Below are positions 1-8,623 of a DNA stretch of 64,000 nucleotides, piece by piece. Under the pieces are notes generated by a model. The model had not been told where the DNA came from. It saw only the letters and a program-made list of their open reading frames with translations, and searched no databases. This stretch comes from Fibrella rubiginis (GTDB lineage: Bacteria; Bacteroidota; Bacteroidia; Cytophagales; Spirosomataceae), in contig NZ_JAFMYV010000009.1 in the NCBI RefSeq assembly GCF_017353185.1, positions 186,001 through 250,000 of the forward strand, written 5' to 3'. Both the position numbers and the translations under genes were made by a program. Position 1 is the stretch's first letter, and the number at the start of each line of letters is the position of its first letter.

Positions 1-431
1 GCAGCCGGTCTATCCCCATTCTCGATTTTCATCGGCTACCGGGCAACACCCCTCAACGCGATACTGTCTTGGAAGCCAATGAGTTAATTACAGCCGTTGA
101 CCTGCCGACAACCGCCATCGGCGGAAAGTCGCACTACCTGAAAGTGCGCGACCGGGCTTCGTATGCCTTCGCGCTGGTATCGGTTGCGGCACGATTGGCT
201 GTTGAAAACGGGGTCGTTCGTGACGTGCGCATTGCGCTGGGTGGGGTGGCGCATAAGCCCTGGCGACTACCCGACGTGGAGAAAAACATGGTGGGTAAAC
301 CCGCCACCGAGACTACGTTTCGGAGCGCGGCTAAAGCGCTGCTGGCGGGTGCCCAACCCCACGAACACAACGCATTCAAAATTCAACTGGCCGAAAACGC
401 CATTGTAAGGGCGTTGCAGACAGTTAGTTAG
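1..431 (+). CDS. Xanthine dehydrogenase-family FAD-binding subunit, C-terminal part (5' end outside window)
   Basis: The reading frame is open from base 3 with no start codon, so the gene begins upstream of the window; the TTG at 69 is internal. The visible piece begins with a DFHRLPGNTP-like segment followed by LITAVDLP, then the CO-dehydrogenase flavoprotein C-terminal domain with SYAFALVSVAARL and ALGGVAHKPWR. In this family the FAD subunit passes electrons between the [2Fe-2S] subunit and FAD in a three-subunit molybdenum hydroxylase. The molybdopterin subunit follows on the same strand, so this is the middle gene of a YagTSR-like operon. Substrate cannot be told from sequence. Confidence 0.9.
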   Translation, partial: SRSIPILDFHRLPGNTPQRDTVLEANELITAVDLPTTAIGGKSHYLKVRDRASYAFALVSVAARLAVENGVVRDVRIALGGVAHKPWRLPDVEKNMVGKPATETTFRSAAKALLAGAQPHEHNAFKIQLAENAIVRALQTVS

Positions 432-454
432 GCAAGGCTGATGTGGGTGGCCTC

Positions 455-494
455 GCGTGAGTTGGCTACGCGCTGGTGTGTAGCCAATTCACGC
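455..494. repeat. Short inverted repeat between the FAD and molybdopterin subunit genes
   Basis: Arms 455-469 and 480-494 (15 nt each) pair with one mismatch, which is G-T on the + strand. The loop is 10 nt. It lies 24 nt after the stop of the FAD subunit. It would fall inside the next reading frame if that gene started at its most upstream ATG (441), which argues for a later start. Confidence 0.6.
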
Positions 495-554
495 CAAGCT
501 TTGTCTCTCGTGCTGGACAAGATCTCAACGCTTGTTTGGTGTCTCATACAACCA

Positions 555-2798
555 ATGACCTTTAAAAACATGGCAAAGAAACTGCTAGGTGATCCGATAA
601 ACCGCGTCGACGGGGCGTTGAAAGCAACCGGTCGTGCCCGCTATTCGGCCGATATAAAACGGCCCGGCATGCTGCACGGCGTACTGGTGATGAGCACCAT
701 CGCTAACGGAAAAATTACGGCCATCGACACGGCGGATGCACTGAAAGTACCCGGCGTGGTAAACGTAATGAGCCACCAGAATGCCCCCAAACTGGCAGGG
801 ATGGACAAAAACAAACCCTCGGAGATTGCCACCGACCGCGTGTTGCACGTCTTTCAGGATGACCTGGTGCACTACAACAACCAGCCTATTGCCATGGTGC
901 TGGCCGAGACGCTTGAGCAGGCCACAGAGGGCGCTTCGCTGGTGCGGGTGACGTATCAGACGCAACCCGTGAAACTGCCGCTACCCGCCGGAAAAGCCGA
1001 CATGAGTACCCCCAAGCAGATGCCTCGTGTAGACGACCAGGTCGATACCAAACGGGGTGACCTGGCGGCGGGGCTGGCGGCGGCTATCAACCGGATGGAA
1101 GAGACCTACACCACGCCCACCATGAACCACAACGCCCTGGAACCCCACGCGTTGCTGGCCTATTGGGAAGGTGATAAGCTCACCATGTACAACGCCACGC
1201 AGGGTATTTCGGGTTGCCAGAAGCGGGTGGCCGAGATCTTTGGGATGCCCAAAGAAAACGTCCGCGTAATCACGCAGTTTCTGGGGGGCGGCTTTGGCAG
1301 CAAAGGCACCACGTTTTCGCACGTGATGCTGGCCCCAATGGCGGCTAAACTGACGGGTAAACCGGTGAGGCTGGTGCTGAAACGCGAGCAGATGTTCGGG
1401 ATGGTGGGCAACCGGTCGGCTACGGTGCAACGGCTGAACCTGGCTACCGGCAAGGATGGAAAACTGCTGGCTACGGCACACCACTCTATTACCCAAACGT
1501 CTGATTTTGACGAGTTTGCGGAGCCGGCCGGCACCATTACCCGGATGCTCTACGCCTGCCCCAACCTCGACACCACCCACAAGTTCATCCGCGCCAACAT
1601 CGGTACGCCAGCTCCCATGCGCGCACCGGGCGAAGCCCCCGGCGTATTTGCCCTGGAAAGCGCCATCGACGAAATGGCCGCGCAGCTCCGGATGGACCCG
1701 CTGGCATTTCGGCTGGCCAATTACGCCGAAACGGACCCCAACAAAGACAAACCATTTTCGTCAAAATCACTCCGCGAATGCTACCGGCAGGGGGCTGAGC
1801 GGTTCGGCTGGAGCAAGCGCCCCGCCCAGCCTCGCAGCCTGAAAAACGGCAACTACCTCCGGGGCATGGGCATGGCTACGACCGTTTACCCCATGAACCG
1901 GGGCGAGTCGACAGCGCTGGTGCGGCTCAAACCCGACGGCACGGTGCAGGTGGAAACCGCCACGCAGGATCTCGGCACAGGTACGTTCACGATTATGACC
2001 CAAATTGCCGCCGAGGTGTTCGGCCTTAGTCCCGATCAGGTGACCCTCAGCGCGGGCGACTCTATCTACCCTACGTCGTCGGTGTCGGGCGGGTCGCGCA
2101 ACACGGCGAGTACGGGGTCGGCGGTGACGCAGGCAGCGCAGGAGGTGCTGAAGAAAGCCAGACAGATGGCGTTGAAGGACCCAAAATCACCCCTGTTCAA
2201 CGTGGCTGAGGCCGAGATCGTGGTTCAAAAAGGAGGTCAGTTACAGCAGAAATCGAACCCGAAAGTAGGCGAGGCCCTAACCAGTTTGCTGAAACGTAAC
2301 GGCAATAAACCCCTCGAAGCCACGGTGCAGTCGAAGCAGGGTGACGAGAAGGGAAAGTACTCTATGAACGCGTTCGGGGCCGTTTTTGCCGAGGTGGAAG
2401 TAGATGAACTACTGGGTGAAGTGCGGGTGACGCGGCTGCTGGGGTCGTTTGCTGCCGGTCGGATTGTGAATCTCAAAACAGCCCGCAGTCAGGTGCTGGG
2501 CGGTATGGTCTGGGCGGTGAGCATGGCCCTGCACGAAAAAACGGTGTTCGACCCGCGCAACAACCGCGTTATGAACGCCAATCTGGCCGAATACCACGTG
2601 CCGGTCAACGCCGATATCCAGGAAATAGACGGTTTTTTTATCGAGGAAGCTGATGACATTGTGAACCCGGCGGGCGTGAAAGGCATCGGCGAGATTGGCG
2701 TAGTAGGCACCGTGTCGGCCATCGCCAATGCCATCTACCACGCCACCGGCCGCCGCTTCCGCGACCTGCCCATCACGGTCGATAAAGTGCTGGCGTAA
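555..2798 (+). CDS. Xanthine dehydrogenase-family molybdopterin-binding subunit
   Basis: About 747 aa, a large subunit of a molybdenum hydroxylase (aldehyde/xanthine oxidoreductase superfamily, YagR-like). The N-terminal a/b hammerhead begins near INRVDGALKATG; the molybdopterin motif FLGGGFGSKG is near residue 240; MRAPGEAPG follows the middle domain; GVKGIGEIGVVGT near residue 710 carries the Glu expected to be the catalytic base. The frame is open from 441, but a hairpin occupies 455-494 and homology begins near MAKKLLGDPINR, so ATG 555 or ATG 570 is the likely start. It is downstream of the FAD subunit and probably co-transcribed. No Sec signal is evident. The substrate is unknown; xanthine is not implied by the family name. 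Confidence 0.9.
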   Translation: MTFKNMAKKLLGDPINRVDGALKATGRARYSADIKRPGMLHGVLVMSTIANGKITAIDTADALKVPGVVNVMSHQNAPKLAGMDKNKPSEIATDRVLHVFQDDLVHYNNQPIAMVLAETLEQATEGASLVRVTYQTQPVKLPLPAGKADMSTPKQMPRVDDQVDTKRGDLAAGLAAAINRMEETYTTPTMNHNALEPHALLAYWEGDKLTMYNATQGISGCQKRVAEIFGMPKENVRVITQFLGGGFGSKGTTFSHVMLAPMAAKLTGKPVRLVLKREQMFGMVGNRSATVQRLNLATGKDGKLLATAHHSITQTSDFDEFAEPAGTITRMLYACPNLDTTHKFIRANIGTPAPMRAPGEAPGVFALESAIDEMAAQLRMDPLAFRLANYAETDPNKDKPFSSKSLRECYRQGAERFGWSKRPAQPRSLKNGNYLRGMGMATTVYPMNRGESTALVRLKPDGTVQVETATQDLGTGTFTIMTQIAAEVFGLSPDQVTLSAGDSIYPTSSVSGGSRNTASTGSAVTQAAQEVLKKARQMALKDPKSPLFNVAEAEIVVQKGGQLQQKSNPKVGEALTSLLKRNGNKPLEATVQSKQGDEKGKYSMNAFGAVFAEVEVDELLGEVRVTRLLGSFAAGRIVNLKTARSQVLGGMVWAVSMALHEKTVFDPRNNRVMNANLAEYHVPVNADIQEIDGFFIEEADDIVNPAGVKGIGEIGVVGTVSAIANAIYHATGRRFRDLPITVDKVLA

Positions 2799-2817
2799 TT
2801 GGTGGATCTGTCCAGAC

Positions 2818-3582
2818 TCACCAATCATACACCACATTCAGCCGGAAGCCGTTGTTGTTTTCAAATACTGGTTTACCCGTTGCTGGGTCGTTATCGGCGT
2901 GTTGGGTAATCTGGTTCAGGTAGCCCAGTTCCAGGTTGAGCGCATCGGAAAATCGGTAGCCGAGACCGCCGCTGATGCGGTTTTGGTTAAAGACGTTGTT
3001 ACCCACGTTTTTGCCGAAACCGATGAAGAGTTCATCGTAGAAAAAAGCGTACCATTCCCGGTTGTCCAGGGTGCGACCCTGCAGCGGCACCCTGGCCTGT
3101 AGCTGATACCGGACCCGGTTCTGATAACTCCAGCCAGCCACTTCGCGTGAGCCGCCGGGCATGAGGTTCGCCAGCCACCGCTGCTCCAGCCGGAGGCGGT
3201 GGCTTAGGTTCACCGTGCCCACCGTATCAGTTACCGTGATGTCTTCGTAGGCCCTATGTTCGGTAAAAGGTACGCCCGTTTCAGCCACCGGATGATTGCC
3301 ATACGGGTAGGTGACCAGGGCCGTGTAGCCCCCGGATAACTGAATTTTATCGGCTGTTTTATACACCAGCCCCAGGCGATAAAGAGCTTGCTGCCAGTTT
3401 GTTATGAGATCGGTACGGCGCCACTGCACTTCTGTATGAATGGCCCAGTTGCGGGTCAGTTTGTGATCACCATTGTAGGTGAACCAGCCAATGGCATTGT
3501 GGTCGGTGATACGAGCAGGCTGGGCGTTTACCAAGAGTGGCGCCAGGGCAAAAAGGGCCAGTATCAGCAGCCAGTTGTGCAT
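2818..3582 (-). CDS. DUF2490 family outer-membrane-like protein
   Basis: 254 aa from the ATG at 3582, which gives a Sec signal peptide ending near LLVNAQ; an upstream GTG-type extension adds a proline/arginine-rich stretch with no signal character and is rejected. The mature part has alternating aromatic and polar residues (NWAIHTEVQWRR, LRLEQRWL, YRFSDALNLELGYLNQ) and ends in VVYDW, the pattern of a small beta-barrel. DUF2490 proteins are common in Bacteroidota and have no settled function. It is convergent with the molybdopterin subunit gene, with only 19 nt between stops. Confidence 0.85.
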   Translation of the reverse strand: MHNWLLILALFALAPLLVNAQPARITDHNAIGWFTYNGDHKLTRNWAIHTEVQWRRTDLITNWQQALYRLGLVYKTADKIQLSGGYTALVTYPYGNHPVAETGVPFTEHRAYEDITVTDTVGTVNLSHRLRLEQRWLANLMPGGSREVAGWSYQNRVRYQLQARVPLQGRTLDNREWYAFFYDELFIGFGKNVGNNVFNQNRISGGLGYRFSDALNLELGYLNQITQHADNDPATGKPVFENNNGFRLNVVYDW

Positions 3583-3773
3583 GGTGAGGCAGGTCAGTTG
3601 TTGAACTGGTTGTTTTTCAGGACAACCTATAGCCGGAGGCCAGGGCTGTTTTTTTCGAGGCAGCGGATTGTTTGGGTTGCGTGGCGACCTAACGCCAGCG
3701 TTTTGTGCCGGATCGCGGTGTAGCCCCCAATCAGCCTGTCTGGGTTCCATCAACGATAAACAGTTGACGCCTT

Positions 3774-3805
3774 AAGGCTCCTACAATCAGGAGGGCCTTT
3801 CTTTT
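3774..3805 (+). terminator. Terminator-like hairpin upstream of the GtaA-like gene
   Basis: AAGGC-TCCT (3774-3782) pairs with AGGA-GG-GCCTT (3789-3799) around a 6-nt loop, followed by a T-rich run on the + strand. It sits between two divergent gene starts (3582 minus, 3869 plus), so it has no obvious upstream + gene to terminate. It could be a leader attenuator for the 3869 gene. The rest of the gap 3583-3868 shows nothing recognisable. Confidence 0.45.
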
Positions 3806-3868
3806 GGTCGAAAGGATAGTTTTCACCCCCTCCTTTCTTCTGCTACTACAATACCTGATTCACGAGTT

Positions 3869-6361
3869 ATGAAAAAGATTACCCTGTATCTGGCCCTGCT
3901 GGGGTCTGTTTCCTTCTCGCAGGCACAGTCGCTGAGGCCCCCTGCTTACCCACTCATCACCCACGATCCGTACTTCAGTGTCTGGAGTGAAACCGACAAG
4001 CTCACCGATTCGCCCACGCGCCACTGGACAGGCAAGCCGCAGTCACTGGAAGGTATTGTGCGGGTCGATGGCAAAGCGTACCGGTTTATGGGGGCCGTGC
4101 CTACCACCTACAAACCGATCTTACCCACCGGCGAAAGCGGCCCTTATTCCGCCCAGTACACCACCAGTCAGCCCGACGGTGGTTGGGAAACCCCCGGTTT
4201 CGATGCCAGCAACTGGGTTACCGCTCCCGGCCCCTTCGGCGACACACCCGACGCAAAGACGACCTGGAAAAACGGCGCGGGGCAATCGGGTCAGATCTGG
4301 GTCCGTCGCGAATTTACCTACGACGGCGAGGGTGATCCCAGCAAATTTCTACTAAGCCTTAACCACGACGATCAGGTGGAAATTTACCTCAACGGGGTCG
4401 AGATTCTGAAAAAGCCCGATTACATCAACGACTACGTTTACCTGCCGTTGCCAGAGTTGGGGCAGAAAGCACTGAAAAAGGGCAAGAACATCCTGGCAGT
4501 ACACTGCACCAGCCCACGTGGTGGTTCCTTCATTGATGTGGGCATTGTCAACCCCATTACCCCCGCAGCGCTGACTACCGCCACCCAAACGGGCGTGATT
4601 GTACGGGCCACGCAGACAGACTACACCTTCACGGCTGGTCCGGTAGACCTCCGGCTGAATTTTCTCTCGCCGCTGCTGCTGACCGAACTTGAGGTGGCTG
4701 CCCGCCCCATTACCTACCTTACGTTTACCGTGCGTGCGCGCGATGGCCGGGCGCACGCGGTGCAGCTCTATGTTGGTGAATCGGCTACGATGGCCACCAA
4801 CCAGGGAGGTCAGGAAGTGGTGACCAATGCCAGCTTAAGCAATGGCCTGAGCTGGCTGAATGTGGGCACCAAAGACCAGCCGTTGCTGCAAAAGAAAGGC
4901 GACAACCTCCGCATCGACTGGGGGTATGCCTACCTCGCGTCGCCCGGCAGCGTGGGTGTTCAACTGGCGGCAGGTACGTCTGAGGCCCTCCGCATGGCTT
5001 TCATTGATGGGGGTAGCCTGCCGGCGGGGCAGCAAACCACCGGGGCTGCTCAGGACGTGGGACTTGGCATCAGCCTGGCGATGGGCAACGTGACGGCCAA
5101 ACCCGTTGAGAAACACATCATGCTGGCCTACGACGACCTGTATTCGGTGCAGTATTTCGGCAAAAACCTGCGGGCGTGGTGGCGGCGCGATGGCAAAACA
5201 ACCATGCCCGACCTGCTGCGAACCGCCTCTAACGACTATGCCCGCCTTCGTCAGACGTGCACCTCGTTTGATGCTAAGCTCCGCGCCGATGCCCAGAAGG
5301 CTGGTGGTAGCCAGTATGCCGACCTATGTGTGCTGGCCTACCGGCAGGCCATTGCGGCCCACAAGATTGTTGAAAGCCCCAAAGGCGAGGTGTTCTTTTT
5401 CTCGAAAGAGAATTTTTCCAACGGCTCCATCGGCACCGTCGACGTGACCTACCCGTCTGCACCACTGTTTCTGCTGTATAACAACAACTTAGCCAAGGGC
5501 CTGCTGCGGTTTATCTTCGACTACAGCGAAACGGGCAAATGGAAAAAAGACTTCCCCGCCCATGACGTGGGTACCTACCCGCTGGCCAACGGCCAGACCT
5601 ACGGCGAAGACATGCCCGTAGAAGAAGCCGGTAACATGATGATCCTGACCGCCGCCTCGGTCATGGCCGACGGCAAAGCCGACTTTGCTAAGGAACACTG
5701 GCCTTCGCTGACCAAGTGGGTGGGCTTTCTGAAACGCGATGGCTTTGACCCCGGCACGCAACTCTGCACCGACGACTTTGCCGGTCACCTGGCCCGCAAC
5801 GCCAACCTCTCGGCCAAGGCCATCATGGGCATTGCCTGCTACGGAAAGATGGCGCAGATGATGGGCGACAAAAAAACCGCCGACGAACACCTGACCCTCG
5901 CCCGCGACCTGGCTAAAAAATGGATGACCATGGATTCGGAAGGCGATCACTACGCGTTGACCTTTGATCGGCCCGCGTCAGGGAAGACGCCCAATAGCTG
6001 GAGCCAGAAATACAACATTGTCTGGGACAAGCTATTAGGGCTGAACATCTTCCCGAAAGAAGTGGCTCAAAAGGAGATTGCCTTCTACCTCAAAAACCAG
6101 CAATCCTACGGCCTGCCCCTCGACAGCCGCAAGACCTACACCAAGTCGGACTGGATTATGTGGACGGCCACAATGGCCAACTCGAACCGTGACTTCCAGG
6201 CGTTTGTAAGCCCCGTCTGGAAGTATGCCAACGAAACCCCAACCCGTGTTCCACTCAGCGACTGGCACGAGACTACGGATGCCAAACAGGTTGGTTTTCA
6301 GGCCCGCAGTGTAGTAGGCGGCTATTTTATCAAGATGCTGGAAGGCAAACTGGCAAAGTGA
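3869..6361 (+). CDS. Exported GtaA-like protein (DUF4964/DUF5127/DUF4965/DUF1793 architecture)
   Basis: 830 aa with a signal peptide ending near SFSQA. Order as read: DUF4964-like start (LRPPAYPLITHDPYFSVWS), a jelly-roll insertion at about 100-220 resembling the galactose-binding domain of GH2 enzymes (WVRREFTYDG, NHDDQVEIYLNG), then the DUF5127 region, then an alpha-helical (alpha/alpha)6-like DUF4965/DUF1793 region to the C terminus. Relatives are annotated as glutaminases after fungal GtaA, but in Bacteroidota they usually sit in glycan loci, so a glycosidase role is at least as likely here: GH2 and GH127 enzymes follow. The stop codon lies inside the left arm of the palindrome at 6356-6492. 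Confidence 0.85.
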   Translation: MKKITLYLALLGSVSFSQAQSLRPPAYPLITHDPYFSVWSETDKLTDSPTRHWTGKPQSLEGIVRVDGKAYRFMGAVPTTYKPILPTGESGPYSAQYTTSQPDGGWETPGFDASNWVTAPGPFGDTPDAKTTWKNGAGQSGQIWVRREFTYDGEGDPSKFLLSLNHDDQVEIYLNGVEILKKPDYINDYVYLPLPELGQKALKKGKNILAVHCTSPRGGSFIDVGIVNPITPAALTTATQTGVIVRATQTDYTFTAGPVDLRLNFLSPLLLTELEVAARPITYLTFTVRARDGRAHAVQLYVGESATMATNQGGQEVVTNASLSNGLSWLNVGTKDQPLLQKKGDNLRIDWGYAYLASPGSVGVQLAAGTSEALRMAFIDGGSLPAGQQTTGAAQDVGLGISLAMGNVTAKPVEKHIMLAYDDLYSVQYFGKNLRAWWRRDGKTTMPDLLRTASNDYARLRQTCTSFDAKLRADAQKAGGSQYADLCVLAYRQAIAAHKIVESPKGEVFFFSKENFSNGSIGTVDVTYPSAPLFLLYNNNLAKGLLRFIFDYSETGKWKKDFPAHDVGTYPLANGQTYGEDMPVEEAGNMMILTAASVMADGKADFAKEHWPSLTKWVGFLKRDGFDPGTQLCTDDFAGHLARNANLSAKAIMGIACYGKMAQMMGDKKTADEHLTLARDLAKKWMTMDSEGDHYALTFDRPASGKTPNSWSQKYNIVWDKLLGLNIFPKEVAQKEIAFYLKNQQSYGLPLDSRKTYTKSDWIMWTATMANSNRDFQAFVSPVWKYANETPTRVPLSDWHETTDAKQVGFQARSVVGGYFIKMLEGKLAK

Positions 6362-6492
6362 TTTACGAATTACGATTTACGAATTACGATTTATTGCTGA
6401 CGCGAGGGTTTGCTCTACAGCAAAAAGGTGCCGCACCGGCGGACCGGTCAGCAATAAATCGTAATTCGTAAATCGTAATTCGTAAATCACTT
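6356..6492. repeat. Long perfect palindrome, ATTACGA family
   Basis: Left arm 6356-6401 and right arm 6447-6492 are 46 nt and perfectly complementary, separated by a 45-nt loop. Each arm contains two tandem ATTTACGA/ATTACGA units and an inner GCTGAC. The left arm includes the stop codon of the preceding gene and the right arm ends 15 nt before the ATG of the next co-directional gene, so the hairpin fills the intercistronic gap. Same family as 49760-49839 and 54917-55039. Confidence 0.92.
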
Positions 6493-6507
6493 CATTCAAG
6501 CTATTTT

Positions 6508-8412
6508 ATGAAAGCACCCCTCGTTATCTGCCTGCTGGGCCTTGGCATGGCATCTGCGCTGGCGCAGACTACGGTCAATGTACCCCGCAAGGCGAACATC
6601 ATGAGTCGCTGGGAGAAGGCGATTACGCCCGAAAACGCCTGGCGCGAATACCCCCGTCCGCAGATGGTGCGGAAGCAGTGGCAGAACCTCAACGGTATGT
6701 GGGACTACGCCATCGTCCCCAAAAATTCGACGATGCCGCGAGGGACTACAGAACAAATCATGGTGCCGTTCTGTGTTGAATCGACGGTATCGAAGGCAAA
6801 CAAATCCCTTGGGCCGGACGAACGGCTGTGGTATCGGCGGAACGTGACGATACCGGCTCAATGGGCGGGTCAACGGGTGCTGCTGCATTTCGGTGCGGTC
6901 GACTACGAGTGCGGTTTGTGGATCAACGGGGCCTACGTGGGCAGCCATGTGGGCGGCTCCGATGCCTTCAGCTTCGACATCACCGATTACCTCGTCAACG
7001 GGTCCAATCAACTCGTTTTGGGCGTGACGGACCCCACCTCCACCGGCGAGCAGCCACGCGGAAAGCAACTGATGAACCCCAATAGCATCTGGTACACGCC
7101 GGTGTCGGGCATCTGGCAGACCGTCTGGATGGAACCCGTGCCAAAGCAGCACTACATCGACGAAGTAAAAATCACGCCCGAACTGGATTCGGGTCGTGTG
7201 CGGATCGACGTGCTCACCAATCAGCCCACCAGCAACAGCATGGCCGTACGGCTCACGGCGATGGACGGCAAACAGACCGTGGCGAGCACGATGGTTCGGG
7301 CCGGAAAAACGGCGTACCTGCCCATCAAAAACCCCAAGCTCTGGTCGCCGGATAGCCCGTTTTTGTACGACCTGACCACCGAACTGGTCAACGTGGTAGA
7401 CCCCTTCGCGTCGGCAGAGCGAGGCCGTCGGCCCCGGCAGGATGACGTGGTGCGGGCTGCCTATGCGGCCACGACGGTGCAGGGTGCCCCGGTCGACGTG
7501 GTGACGGGCTATTTTGCCATGCGCAAAAGTTCGATAGGCGCGGGGCCGGTGGCCGGGCAGCCGGTGATGCTGCTCAACAACAAGTTTGTGTTCCAAAACG
7601 GCCCCCTCGATCAGGGCTGGTGGCCGGGCAGTTTGCTCACGCCCCCGTCTGACGAGGCAATGGCCTATGAGATCGACTTCCTCAAAAAGTCAGGCTTCAA
7701 CATGCTCCGTAAGCACATCAAAGTAGAGCCGGACCGCTACTATTACCTCTGCGATAAAATGGGTATGATGATCTGGCAGGACATGCCGTCGGGTTTTCTG
7801 GAAGGCCAGAACGAAGCCCCCGGCGACCAGACCGAACCCATCCGCCGGTCTCGGGCCAAAGAGCAGGTGGAACTTGAGTTTCGGCGGATGATGAACAACC
7901 TGCACAGCCACCCCAGTATTGTGGCCTGGGTGGTGCATAACGAAGGCTGGGGGCAGTACGAAAATCCACGCATGGCGGCCTGGGTGAAGGGCATCGACCC
8001 TAGCCGGGTGGTCAATGCCGTGAGTGGCTGGAACGACCGCGGCGCGGGTGATTTGTTCGACATTCACACCTACGAACCCGAACCCCGTTCGCCCGAAGCG
8101 AAGAACAACCGCGCGGTGGTGATCGGCGAGTTTGGCGGCATCGGCTGGCCGGTGCAGGGGCATCTGTGGAACCCGGAGATGCGCAACTGGGGCTATCAGA
8201 CCTACCAGACTGCCGCCGAGGTAGAAGCTGCCTACCGAAAGAAATACGCCAAAATTGTGGAATACTACCAGAAACAGGCCCTGTCGGCAGCGGTCTATAC
8301 CCAAACCACCGACGTGGAAGGCGAGGTAAACGGCCTGCTGACGTACGATCGCGAAGTAATCAAAATTCCCGTCGAGACGCTGAAGGCCATTCATGCACCG
8401 CTGTTTAGGTAA
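6508..8412 (+). CDS. Exported glycoside hydrolase family 2 enzyme
   Basis: 634 aa with a signal peptide ending near SALAQ. N-terminal sugar-binding jelly roll (LNGMWDYAI, RLWYRRNVTIPA, CGLWINGAYVG), immunoglobulin-like middle, then a TIM barrel. The acid/base is likely Glu479 in VVHNEGWG and the nucleophile Glu541 in VVIGEFGG, both in the expected order and spacing. GH2 includes beta-galactosidases, beta-glucuronidases, beta-mannosidases and arabinosidases; sequence alone does not decide. It is shorter than LacZ and lacks the C-terminal beta-gal small-chain domain. Its neighbours (GtaA-like, GH127) suggest periplasmic plant-polysaccharide or glycoprotein glycan breakdown. Confidence 0.92.
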   Translation: MKAPLVICLLGLGMASALAQTTVNVPRKANIMSRWEKAITPENAWREYPRPQMVRKQWQNLNGMWDYAIVPKNSTMPRGTTEQIMVPFCVESTVSKANKSLGPDERLWYRRNVTIPAQWAGQRVLLHFGAVDYECGLWINGAYVGSHVGGSDAFSFDITDYLVNGSNQLVLGVTDPTSTGEQPRGKQLMNPNSIWYTPVSGIWQTVWMEPVPKQHYIDEVKITPELDSGRVRIDVLTNQPTSNSMAVRLTAMDGKQTVASTMVRAGKTAYLPIKNPKLWSPDSPFLYDLTTELVNVVDPFASAERGRRPRQDDVVRAAYAATTVQGAPVDVVTGYFAMRKSSIGAGPVAGQPVMLLNNKFVFQNGPLDQGWWPGSLLTPPSDEAMAYEIDFLKKSGFNMLRKHIKVEPDRYYYLCDKMGMMIWQDMPSGFLEGQNEAPGDQTEPIRRSRAKEQVELEFRRMMNNLHSHPSIVAWVVHNEGWGQYENPRMAAWVKGIDPSRVVNAVSGWNDRGAGDLFDIHTYEPEPRSPEAKNNRAVVIGEFGGIGWPVQGHLWNPEMRNWGYQTYQTAAEVEAAYRKKYAKIVEYYQKQALSAAVYTQTTDVEGEVNGLLTYDREVIKIPVETLKAIHAPLFR

Positions 8413-8420
8413 GCTGATTA

Positions 8421-8599
8421 TGCTTTATGCGGGTTGGCTTCGCGCTCTAGGCCCTTCGACTAGGCGTCCCCGACAGGCTCAGGGTGACAACGATCTTGAA
8501 TTGATTCACAAGAGAATGGTTCTAGTTTCCTGTCACCCTGAGCCTGTCGGGGACGCCTAGTCGAAGGGCCTAGAGCGCGAAGCCAACCCGCATAAAGCA
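8421..8599. repeat. 69-nt perfect palindrome between GH2 and GH127 genes
   Basis: Arms 8421-8489 and 8531-8599 are exactly complementary over 69 nt with a 41-nt loop. The outer part contains GGCTTCGCG as in other palindromes of this window; the inner part (CCCTTCGACTAGG, GACAGGCTCAGGGTGACA) resembles intergenic repeats of the CCCTGAGC-TCGAAGGG type that I recall from several bacterial phyla. It lies 8 nt after a stop codon and 24 nt before the next ATG. Confidence 0.93.
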
Positions 8600-8623
8600 A
8601 CACCAATTATCGACCTCTCCCCC

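Noticed and set aside
69..431. TTG start at 69 for the first gene
   Set aside because: The frame is open to base 3 and the upstream residues match the FAD-subunit family, so the gene is simply cut by the window edge.
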